In this document: positions 1 to 5,467 of the stretch, piece after piece | Layout of the letters: every line of letters starts with the position of its first letter | How positions within the stretch are numbered: the stretch's first letter is position 1 | Assembly: GCA_019241915.1 (NCBI GenBank) | Contig: JAFAWI010000423.1 | Location: 1 to 5,467 of the forward strand | Reading direction: 5' to 3' | Length of the DNA stretch: 5,467 bases | Origin: Alphaproteobacteria bacterium | GTDB taxonomy: Bacteria; Pseudomonadota; Alphaproteobacteria; ATCC43930; CGMCC-115725 | The notes under the pieces: generated by a model | Told to the model about the DNA's origin: nothing | Database searches by the model: none | The model's input: only the letters and a program-made list of their open reading frames with translations | Position numbers and translations under genes: made by a program

Positions 1-1
1 G

Positions 2-2248
2 GTCGGCGCCACCGACCTCAACGAGGCGCGCAAGCTGGTGCAGGCGGGCCAATTGCCCGAAGCGGTGCAGAAATATCAGGAAATCTTCAAGGGGCCGCCG
101 CCGTCGGCCTACGGCGTCGAATATTACATGACGCTCGCCGGCACGCCACAGGGCTGGGACGAGGCGCGCCAAGGGCTCGAAAAGCTCGCCAAGAACTCAC
201 CCAACGACCCGCAGATCAAGCTGTCGCTGGCCGAGCTCTACACCTACCGCGAGCCGACCCGGATGCAGGGCATCGGCATGCTGGCGCAGTTGAGCAAGGA
301 CCCGTCGGTCGGCGCCAGCGCAGCGCAGGCGTGGAAGCAGGCGCTGACCTGGCTGGGCGGGTCGCCCGCCGCGCGCACCGCATTGCAGCAGTTTCTCGCG
401 CAGTACCCCGACGACGAGCAGATCAAGCAGCTGCTCGCCGATTTCAGAAAGCAGCCGGCGGGCGCCGGCTCGGCCAACCTCAATCCGCGCAACATCGCGC
501 AGAGCGAACGCGAGGTCTCGGCCGAGCTGCGCAACAACCCGAACGACGCCGGGGCGCTCGGCCAGCTCGGGCTGATCCGGCTGCGCGAGCAGCGCTTTGC
601 CGAGGCGCGCGACCTGCTCGGCCGCGCGATGCGCGGCGCGCCGGAGCAGCGCGGCGCGCTCGCGGCGGCCTATGACACCGCGGCGTTCTGGGCGCGGGTC
701 GAGGAGGCCAAGCGGGCCGCGGCGGCGAAAAACTACACCGCGGCGCGCGCGATGCTGGTCCCGCTGCTGGCCCACCCGCGGGCGGACCAGTGGGGCGCGC
801 TGCTGGTGCTCGGCGATGTCGAGGCGAAGATGCAGGACGCGCCGGCGGCCGAGGCGACCTATCGCGCGGCGCTGCGCTATCGGCCGGGCAATCCCGATGC
901 GACGATCGGCCTCGCCAACGCGCTGCGCAACCAGAACAAGACGGCCGAATACGAACAGCTGACCGCGCGCATGAGCCCGGCCGAAAAAGCGCGCATGGCC
1001 GGCAGCGGCGGCGGCGAGGCCGAGAAGCTGCGCACCGAGGCGAAGGATCTGTCGGCCAACGGCGATGTCGCCGGCGCGACGGCCAAGTTCAAGGCGGCGA
1101 TGGCGGCCGATCCGAGCAACCCGTGGCTGCGGCTCGACTACGCGCGCTTTCTTGCCGGGCAGGGCGACGTCAACGGCGCGTTTGCCGTCGTCGATCCGGC
1201 GGCGACCGGCAACACGCCGACCAGCATCCTGGTGTCGGCGATGTTCGACACGCAGCAGGACCGCTGGGCGTCGGCGCTCGACAAGATCAACTCGATCCCG
1301 GTCAACCTGCGCACCAAGGACATCAACAATTTCCGCGACCGCGTCTATGTCCGCGGCACGATCGACAAGGCCAAGGCGCTCGCCAAGGCCGGGCGCAGCG
1401 ACGAGGCGCGGCAGATGCTGGCCGCGCTCTACAGCGACCCGAGCGTGCACACCGACGAGAAGCGCGAGGCGCCGTTTGTGCTGCTTAAGGATATGCGCGA
1501 CCCGCAGACCGCGCTGCAGATCACGCGCCAGGCGTATGAAAGCGGCGGGCCCGACAGCATCAAGGCCGGCGCCGACTACGCGATGATCTTGATGATCGCC
1601 GGTCACCACGACGAGGAGGCCGCACAAGTGATGCGGCAAATGGAGGCGAGCGGGCGGATCAACGACCAGAACCGCGAGAGCGTGACGCCGGTGCGCATCT
1701 ATCTGGCGGTCGGCCGCTCGGAGAGGCTGCGCCTCAAACACGATTATGCGGCGGCGTGGGACCAGATTTCGCAGCTGCTCGCCGACAACCCGGACGATAC
1801 GCGGCTGTTGATCGAGGCGGGGTCGATCTATGCGTCGAGCGGCCGCGACAAGGAGGCGCTGGCGTATTTCGACAAGGCCTACCAGCAGGATTCGGACAAT
1901 ATCGACGTGCTGCGCGGGATTATCGGCGGGTGTCTGTTGGCGCACGACACCCGCCAGGCGCAAATCTATCTCGACAAGGCGATGGCGCAGGATGCGCAAA
2001 ACCCGTGGCTGTTCTTTCTGAAGGCGCAGATCGAGGAGCAGCGCGGTAACAACGGCGCGGCGGTCGAGGCGCTGCGGACGGCGCGCACGCTGAACCGGCA
2101 GCAGAACGGGCCGACCGCGCCGACCAGTTCGGAGCCGACCTCGATCGCCCCGGTCCAGGCCTTGCCGCCCAACCCGTTCCGGCGATCGCAGACGCCGCCG
2201 CCGGCGTCCGCCCGCCATACCGCGCTGCTTCGAGAGGGGTCGCAATGA
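2..2248 (+). CDS. bcsC: BcsC-type TPR scaffold protein, 5' partial
   Basis: This is the periplasmic tetratricopeptide-repeat half of the cellulose export protein BcsC, 748 visible residues. The frame is open to the left edge, so the true start, and any signal peptide or lipobox, lies upstream. The GTG at 38 is an internal Val codon. The first visible part (to about 450) carries the BcsC-like VEYYMTLAG and LYTYREPTR segments. A textbook TPR starting NPNDAGALGQLGLIRLREQR lies at about 532-635, with more repeats at about 700-950, 1030-1200 and 1700-2097. A Gly-rich break (AGSGGGEAEK, about 1000-1030) could be a hinge between solenoid segments. The last 50 residues (2098-2245) are Pro/Thr/Ser-rich and include ALPPNPFRRS, like the connector between TPRs and barrel in full-length BcsC, but no barrel follows in this frame. 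In the family the TPRs link the inner-membrane BcsA-BcsB synthase to the outer-membrane pore. The stop overlaps the next gene's start. A TPR protein of another polysaccharide exporter is less likely, because the barrel gene follows directly. Confidence 0.88.
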   Translation, partial: VGATDLNEARKLVQAGQLPEAVQKYQEIFKGPPPSAYGVEYYMTLAGTPQGWDEARQGLEKLAKNSPNDPQIKLSLAELYTYREPTRMQGIGMLAQLSKDPSVGASAAQAWKQALTWLGGSPAARTALQQFLAQYPDDEQIKQLLADFRKQPAGAGSANLNPRNIAQSEREVSAELRNNPNDAGALGQLGLIRLREQRFAEARDLLGRAMRGAPEQRGALAAAYDTAAFWARVEEAKRAAAAKNYTAARAMLVPLLAHPRADQWGALLVLGDVEAKMQDAPAAEATYRAALRYRPGNPDATIGLANALRNQNKTAEYEQLTARMSPAEKARMAGSGGGEAEKLRTEAKDLSANGDVAGATAKFKAAMAADPSNPWLRLDYARFLAGQGDVNGAFAVVDPAATGNTPTSILVSAMFDTQQDRWASALDKINSIPVNLRTKDINNFRDRVYVRGTIDKAKALAKAGRSDEARQMLAALYSDPSVHTDEKREAPFVLLKDMRDPQTALQITRQAYESGGPDSIKAGADYAMILMIAGHHDEEAAQVMRQMEASGRINDQNRESVTPVRIYLAVGRSERLRLKHDYAAAWDQISQLLADNPDDTRLLIEAGSIYASSGRDKEALAYFDKAYQQDSDNIDVLRGIIGGCLLAHDTRQAQIYLDKAMAQDAQNPWLFFLKAQIEEQRGNNGAAVEALRTARTLNRQQNGPTAPTSSEPTSIAPVQALPPNPFRRSQTPPPASARHTALLREGSQ
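2232..2248 (+). promoter_or_regulatory. Ribosome site and ATGA stop/start overlap coupling the two BcsC parts
   Basis: GAGAGGGG at 2232-2239 lies five bases before the ATG at 2245-2247. The TGA stop of the upstream TPR gene (2246-2248) shares two bases with that ATG. Such overlaps usually mean translational coupling, which would keep the TPR scaffold and the barrel in a fixed ratio. The motif is seen directly; the coupling is inferred. Confidence 0.8.
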
Positions 2249-4437
2249 AGTCGTCGCGCGGCACGCTGGCGTTTGGGCTGCTGCTGTCGGTCGCGGTTCC
2301 CTCGGGTCTTGCGGTGGCGGTCGATGCCGGCGAGCAGCTGATGCTCGAGCGGGCGGAGTACTGGCGCGCGCAGCAGCGCCCGGACCTCGCCGGCAACATC
2401 CTCAACAAGCTGCTGGCGCTGAACCCGGCGCAGCCGGACGCGCTGTACCGGCAGGGCCTGCTCGAATTGGCGCGCGGCAACCGCGACGATGCCGACGCGT
2501 TGTTCGAGCGGCTGCGCCATCTGGCGGCCGACAACGCGCGCGCCGCCGAACTGACGGCGCTGCTCCCGGCCGGGCTCGCCGGCCGGCCGGCTGCGCTCAG
2601 CGCGGCCGAGATCTGCGACATTCCGGACGACCCGCCGGCGGCGGTTCAGGGGGCGGTTGCGGCGGCCGCGCCGGCAACGGCAGCGACGGCGATGCCGACG
2701 GCGCCCGCGGTGACCGCGTCGGCGCCGACAACAGCGGCCTCCGCCGACAGCGACGATCTTGCACCGGCGAAACCGCGGCCGGCCGCGCCGCCGCGCGCGG
2801 TGGCGCATCGGCGGCCGGTCGCGCCGGCGACCGTCGCCGCGGCGGACAGCGACGACCTGATCCCGGGGGCGCCGACACTGCCCAGCCGGCGGCCCGGCGT
2901 GCCGGGCGAGCCGGCCGCCGCGGTGCTGCCGACGCCGCCGCGGCTGCAGCGGCTTGCCGCTGCGGCGCAGACCGTCTCGGATCTCGACAGCGCGAGCGCG
3001 CGGGAGCCGATCGACGCGCGCACCGCCGACTCGGCGGACCTGCCCGCCGGCGCGGCAGGCCGGCCGGCGGCCCGCACCGCCGGGTCGGCCGATCTGCGCG
3101 CCAGCCCGCGCAGCGTGCAGGTGGCGCAGGTCGAGCTGCAGCCGCCGCCGCCGATCGACGGCTACCAGCGCAATGCGGCGATCACCTATTCGCCCAACGA
3201 CACGCTCGAAGTGCTGATCGACCGCAATCTCGAACAGATCGAGGCGGAGGCCAACCCGACCCTCATTGCCGGGCTCGGTTTCCGCGCGCACAGCGGCGAC
3301 CAGGGGCTCAACCGGCTCAACGAGGTCGGCGGCTCGTTCGAAGGCAGCTTTTCGCCGTGGTACACCGGCACCGCGCGCGTCGCGGTGCTGCCGGTCTATC
3401 TCGACGCCAACGGGGCGGTCACCGCGGGCGAGCTCAACCTGTTCGGCGCCAACCCGATCCTCGCGGCGCGCGGCGTTCCGCTGGTCCCGTCGGGCGAACA
3501 GAACGCCACCGGGGTCGGCATCCTCGGCAGCTACACGTACCGGGACTTCAGCGGGCAAATCGGCACCTCGCCACTCGGCTTCCCGGTGACCAACCTGGTC
3601 GGCAACGTCGCGTTCACGCCCAAGTTCTTCAACGACACGCTCAGCGTGCGGCTGGAGGGGCTGCGCCAGCCGGTGACCGACAGCGTGCTGTCGTATGCCG
3701 GGACGCATGCGTCGCTCGGCGCGGCAAACGCGCTGACCGGCGGCGCCTTCGGCAACGACTCGACCTGGGGCGGCGTCGTCAAGACCGGCGGCCACGTCAC
3801 CGCGTACTACGACGACCAGGATTTCTTCGGCGCCTACGGCGGCGCGGGGGCCGCGGTGCTGACCGGCAAGAATGTCGCCGAGAACAGCACGCGCGACGCG
3901 CTGCTCGGCATCTATTTCCGGCCGTGGCGCGGCGACAACTGGGTGCTGCGGGTCGGCGTCTCGGCGTTCTATGCCGGGTACGACAAGAACCTGTCGGGCT
4001 TCACCTTCGGCCAGGGCGGCTATTTCAGCCCGCAGAACTACGAGGTGCTGACCTTCCCGGTCGAGTACACCGGACATGCCGGTCCGTGGAGCTGGCTCGC
4101 CTCGGCGGCGCTCGGCGTGCAGCATTTCAACGCCGATTCCAGCCTGGTCTTCCCGCACAACCCGGCGGCGCAGAGCGCGCTGGCGCTGGCCGGCGGCAAC
4201 ACGATCCTCGCCGGCACCGAGGAGACCGGGCCGGCGTTCAATTTCAAGGGGCAGCTCGAATACCAGATCGACCGGACGCTGGCGATCGGCGCCTCGGCGA
4301 GCCTCGACAATTCGAACAATTACGTCGAGGGGATCGGCAAGATCTACCTGCGCAAGACGTTCGACTGGTTCGCGCCGGTGGCCGACAGCGATCCGGCATC
4401 GATCGCGGCGCGCGACCAGCCGCGAAACCGCTTGTAG
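2245..4437 (+). CDS. bcsC: BcsC-type outer-membrane cellulose export barrel with own signal peptide and acidic-repeat linker
   Basis: A 730-residue exported protein predicted to form the outer-membrane pore for cellulose. Residues 1-28 form a Sec signal peptide (MKSSRG, hydrophobic core AFGLLLSVAV, likely cleavage after AVA25 or VDA28). Residues 32-105 form about two TPRs resembling the start of canonical BcsC. Residues 110-305 are a low-complexity Ala/Pro linker with repeated acidic motifs. From about 312 to 709 it is the BCSC_C domain: LIDRNLEQIEAEANPTLIAG, then alternating beta-strands with family-typical segments YYDDQDFFGAYGGAG (521-535), FTFGQGGYFSPQNYE (586-600) and the last strand KIYLRKTFDWF (699-709). 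A 21-residue tail follows the last strand. Characterised enterobacterial BcsC barrels have 16 strands. The ATG at 2245 is supported by a GAGAGGGG ribosome site five bases upstream and by the signal peptide. Canonical BcsC is about 1150-1300 residues; here most TPRs sit in the preceding gene. There is a single Cys (C124). Confidence 0.92.
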   Translation: MKSSRGTLAFGLLLSVAVPSGLAVAVDAGEQLMLERAEYWRAQQRPDLAGNILNKLLALNPAQPDALYRQGLLELARGNRDDADALFERLRHLAADNARAAELTALLPAGLAGRPAALSAAEICDIPDDPPAAVQGAVAAAAPATAATAMPTAPAVTASAPTTAASADSDDLAPAKPRPAAPPRAVAHRRPVAPATVAAADSDDLIPGAPTLPSRRPGVPGEPAAAVLPTPPRLQRLAAAAQTVSDLDSASAREPIDARTADSADLPAGAAGRPAARTAGSADLRASPRSVQVAQVELQPPPPIDGYQRNAAITYSPNDTLEVLIDRNLEQIEAEANPTLIAGLGFRAHSGDQGLNRLNEVGGSFEGSFSPWYTGTARVAVLPVYLDANGAVTAGELNLFGANPILAARGVPLVPSGEQNATGVGILGSYTYRDFSGQIGTSPLGFPVTNLVGNVAFTPKFFNDTLSVRLEGLRQPVTDSVLSYAGTHASLGAANALTGGAFGNDSTWGGVVKTGGHVTAYYDDQDFFGAYGGAGAAVLTGKNVAENSTRDALLGIYFRPWRGDNWVLRVGVSAFYAGYDKNLSGFTFGQGGYFSPQNYEVLTFPVEYTGHAGPWSWLASAALGVQHFNADSSLVFPHNPAAQSALALAGGNTILAGTEETGPAFNFKGQLEYQIDRTLAIGASASLDNSNNYVEGIGKIYLRKTFDWFAPVADSDPASIAARDQPRNRL
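2737..3108 (+). repeat. Degenerate acidic motif repeats (A-D-S-D/A-D-L) in the linker of the barrel protein
   Basis: Within the Ala/Pro linker an acidic six-residue motif recurs: ADSDDL at residues 167-172 (2743-2760), ADSDDL at 200-205 (2842-2859), ADSADL at 261-266 (3025-3042) and AGSADL at 279-284 (3079-3096). A weaker TVSDL lies at 243-247 (2971-2985). The last two copies are also repeated at DNA level: 3016-3048 and 3070-3102, 54 bases apart, agree at 27 of 33 positions, and both begin with Ala-Arg-Thr-Ala. The sequence between copies is variable Ala/Pro/Arg. The motif is therefore kept while the spacer drifts, which suggests a short binding motif rather than a plain spacer. I know of no named function for it. 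Confidence 0.7.
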
Positions 4438-4563
4438 CGGATTGTCCGGCCTTTTCGGGTAGACGAAGGCGCGGCCTGCGGCGCGGCTGCAGGCTGGCAG
4501 CCGAGGTCGGGCGGGCGGCGCCGCACCGGGTTGCGGGCGAGTGGGAGAGTAGGGGGAGCGGCG
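4438..4563 (+). other. Intergenic spacer with two overlapping GC-rich inverted repeats
   Basis: The 126 bases between the barrel gene and the SGNH gene hold two short perfect stems. GCCTGC (4474-4479) pairs with GCAGGC (4489-4494), and GGCTGC (4485-4490) pairs with GCAGCC (4497-4502). They share bases 4489-4490, so only one can form at a time. No T-run follows, so this is not a clear Rho-independent terminator. No convincing promoter is visible, and transcription probably continues from the bcs operon. In DNA this GC-rich, six-base stems occur by chance, so a function is uncertain. Confidence 0.4.
4551..4563 (+). promoter_or_regulatory. Ribosome binding site deciding the SGNH gene start
   Basis: AGGGGGAG at 4551-4558 lies five bases before the ATG at 4564. 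It supports that ATG over the in-frame TTG at 4531. The TTG would place the ribosome site inside the coding region and add an Arg/Gly/Ala stretch not expected before the first beta-strand of an SGNH fold. Confidence 0.75.
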
Positions 4564-5220
4564 ATGAACGGTGCGCTTGCCGGGTTGGTGATCCTGGTGC
4601 TGGGCGACAGCCACTTGGCGGGGCCGAGCCGTCTGATCTCGTCGCTGCACGAGGCGCTCGAAGCGCAGGGGGCGACGGTCTATTCCTACGGCATGTGCGG
4701 GGCCAGCGCCGACGCCTGGCTGCAAAAGACCACCGTGTGGTGCGGCCGCGCGCAGCGGCTCGACAAGACGCCGATCGTGGACGAGCGCGACAAGCCCGCG
4801 GTCACCTGGCAGATCAACGACCTCTTGGCGCAGCACCACCCCAACCTGGTGATCGTCGAGGCGGCCGACGCGATGGCCGGCTACGGCTCGCCGCAAATGC
4901 CGCAGGCCTGGATATACGCCTCGGTTCAGATGCTGGCGGGGCGCATCCGCGCCGCCAATGCGTCGTGCGTCTGGGTCGGGCCGGTGTTCGGCAAGGCGGA
5001 TTCGCCCTATCACAAGGACGATTCGCGGGTGCGCGAGGTCTCGCAGTTTCTGTCGCAATCGGTGGCGCCATGCGCCTATGTCGATTCGACCAAGTTCGCG
5101 CAGCCGGGGCAGTGGCCGACCACCGACGGCCAGCACCTGACAAGCCCGGGCTACCGCGCCTGGGGCGCCGACATCGCCAACGCCGTCGCGCAGATGAAGT
5201 CGTCCGGCGCGCTGCGCTAG
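4564..5220 (+). CDS. SGNH/GDSL-type hydrolase, BcsX-like
   Basis: A 218-residue protein of the SGNH hydrolase superfamily (esterases, deacylases and some acyltransferases). Block I is LVLGDSH (residues 12-17), with the nucleophile expected at Ser16 directly after the first hydrophobic strand. Block II is probably the Gly in YGMCGAS (42-48). Block V is TTDGQH (186-191), giving the Asp188/His191 pair, followed by the common LTSPGYRAW helix start. The block III region reads VIVEAADAMAGYG (96-108) and lacks the usual GxND Asn. Four Cys are present (45, 60, 135, 170). No cleavable signal peptide is visible, because the hydrophobic N-terminus is itself strand one. Acetic acid bacteria carry bcsX, an SGNH hydrolase gene, in a second cellulose operon next to a putative acyltransferase gene bcsY, so a role in acyl modification of cellulose or of a carrier is plausible but inferred. 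The length suits a complete single domain, yet the stop codon coincides with an IS boundary, so the native C-terminus may have differed by some residues. Confidence 0.82.
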   Translation: MNGALAGLVILVLGDSHLAGPSRLISSLHEALEAQGATVYSYGMCGASADAWLQKTTVWCGRAQRLDKTPIVDERDKPAVTWQINDLLAQHHPNLVIVEAADAMAGYGSPQMPQAWIYASVQMLAGRIRAANASCVWVGPVFGKADSPYHKDDSRVREVSQFLSQSVAPCAYVDSTKFAQPGQWPTTDGQHLTSPGYRAWGADIANAVAQMKSSGALR

Positions 5221-5467
5221 AGCAGAATCCGGTCAGGTTCGAGCATAGCCTGAGTTGGCGAAGAAGTTGGCGCATTCGGCCGGTTTGAACAGGTCGAGAA
5301 TGTTGCCGATGCGCTGCCAGAGGGCGTCGATCGAGCGTTCCTGGGCTTTGCGCAGATGGGCCTTGAGCTTGGCGAAGGCCTGCTCGATCGGATTGAGGTC
5401 GGGCGAGTAGGGCGGCAACAAGCGCAACTCGGCACCGGCGGCGCTGATGAGTTCGCGCACCACGGGG
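5220..5467 (-). mobile_element. IS630-family insertion sequence, one end, continues past the window
   Basis: The end nearest the transposase stop is present. IS630/Tc1-mariner elements insert at TA. A TA lies at 5218-5219, and the expected terminal inverted repeat would begin with GAGCAGAATCCGGTCAGG from 5220. The transposase stop falls 13 bases inside this end, a compact layout typical of the family. The exact boundary is an inference, because the other end and the second TA are outside the window. Confidence 0.7.
5233..5467 (-). CDS. IS630-family transposase, C-terminal part
   Basis: This is the C-terminal end of a DDE transposase, which cuts and joins IS ends at TA targets. The visible part holds the family signature LLPPYSPDLNPIEQAFAKLK. 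Its Glu (codon 5383-5385) is the last residue of the catalytic D-D-E triad. The conserved tail follows: LRKAQERSIDALWQRIG, then ECANFFANSGY near the stop at 5233-5235. The frame stays open to the right edge (Pro before Val-Val-Arg-Glu-Leu), so the GTG at 5463 is an internal codon and the N-terminal part with both catalytic Asp lies outside. The gene runs toward the bcs genes. Many alphaproteobacterial IS630 elements make their transposase from two frames by frameshifting; whether this one does cannot be seen here. Confidence 0.9.
   Translation of the reverse strand, partial: PVVRELISAAGAELRLLPPYSPDLNPIEQAFAKLKAHLRKAQERSIDALWQRIGNILDLFKPAECANFFANSGYART

Noticed and set aside
38..40. GTG at 38 as the start of the TPR gene
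   Set aside because: The frame is open to the left edge and upstream codons read as TPR-like sequence (TDLNEARKL), with no ribosome site. It is an internal Val.
197..2245. A 682-codon open frame on the - strand opposite the TPR gene
   Set aside because: Composition is extreme in Arg and Leu and no motif is visible. It mirrors the codon pattern of the real TPR gene.
4435..4566. Read-through of a single TAG to fuse the barrel protein to the SGNH protein, as both share one frame with no other stop between them
   Set aside because: A stop-free stretch of 42 codons is common at this GC content. The SGNH gene has a good ribosome site and ATG of its own, and the spacer translation looks like random Arg/Gly/Ala sequence.
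1966..5136. A 1056-codon open frame on the - strand across the TPR end, the barrel gene and the SGNH gene
   Set aside because: Its product is Arg/Gly/Ala/His-rich with no domain, and it lies opposite three genes with clear family motifs. Stop-free antisense frames are expected in DNA this GC-rich.
5234..5254. Short inverted repeat TCAGG/CCTGA near the IS end, considered as a terminator
   Set aside because: The stem is only five bases with an 11-base loop and no T-run, and it lies partly within the transposase coding end.
3357..5288. A 643-codon + frame running from the barrel gene through the spacer and SGNH gene into the IS
   Set aside because: It is another frame of recognised genes, Arg/Gly-rich, and crosses an IS boundary, so it cannot be an old conserved gene.
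5217..5435. A 72-codon - strand frame overlapping the transposase
   Set aside because: It is a shadow of the IS630 transposase frame, which holds the family signature.

Overview
The window is very GC-rich (roughly 70% by eye), densely coded and dominated by the end of a bacterial cellulose synthesis (bcs) operon on the + strand. The proteins read like those of an alphaproteobacterium, most likely of the acetic-acid-bacterium/Acetobacteraceae type or a sphingomonad. This rests on the style of the BcsC repeats and on the BcsX-like SGNH hydrolase next to them. The taxon is an inference.

Layout. (1) Positions 2-2248 hold the 3' part of a long tetratricopeptide-repeat (TPR) gene that enters from the left edge. 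It matches the periplasmic scaffold half of BcsC and ends in a short Pro/Thr/Ser-rich tail. (2) Positions 2245-4437, joined to it by an ATGA stop/start overlap, encode a second secreted protein. It has its own signal peptide, a short BcsC-N-terminus-like TPR block, a long Ala/Pro linker carrying repeated acidic A-D-S-D-D-L motifs, and the BcsC outer-membrane beta-barrel (BCSC_C) domain. (3) After a 126-base gap, positions 4564-5220 encode a small SGNH/GDSL-type esterase resembling BcsX. (4) The right edge, from about 5220, is the end of an IS630-family insertion sequence. Its transposase runs on the - strand, and the IS appears to begin inside the stop codon of the SGNH gene.

How it fits together. 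In canonical BcsC one polypeptide carries both the periplasmic TPR superhelix and the outer-membrane export pore. Here these two jobs seem to be divided between two translationally coupled proteins, an arrangement reminiscent of the AlgK (TPR) / AlgE (barrel) pair in alginate export. The SGNH protein would add or remove acyl groups on the polysaccharide or on a carrier. The catalytic genes bcsA and bcsB are not in the window and would be expected upstream. The IS insertion may cut the operon off from any original downstream partner.

The most interesting points are the split BcsC with a second signal peptide, the repeated acidic motif in the linker of the barrel protein, the SGNH enzyme without an obvious block III Asn, and the IS boundary within a stop codon.
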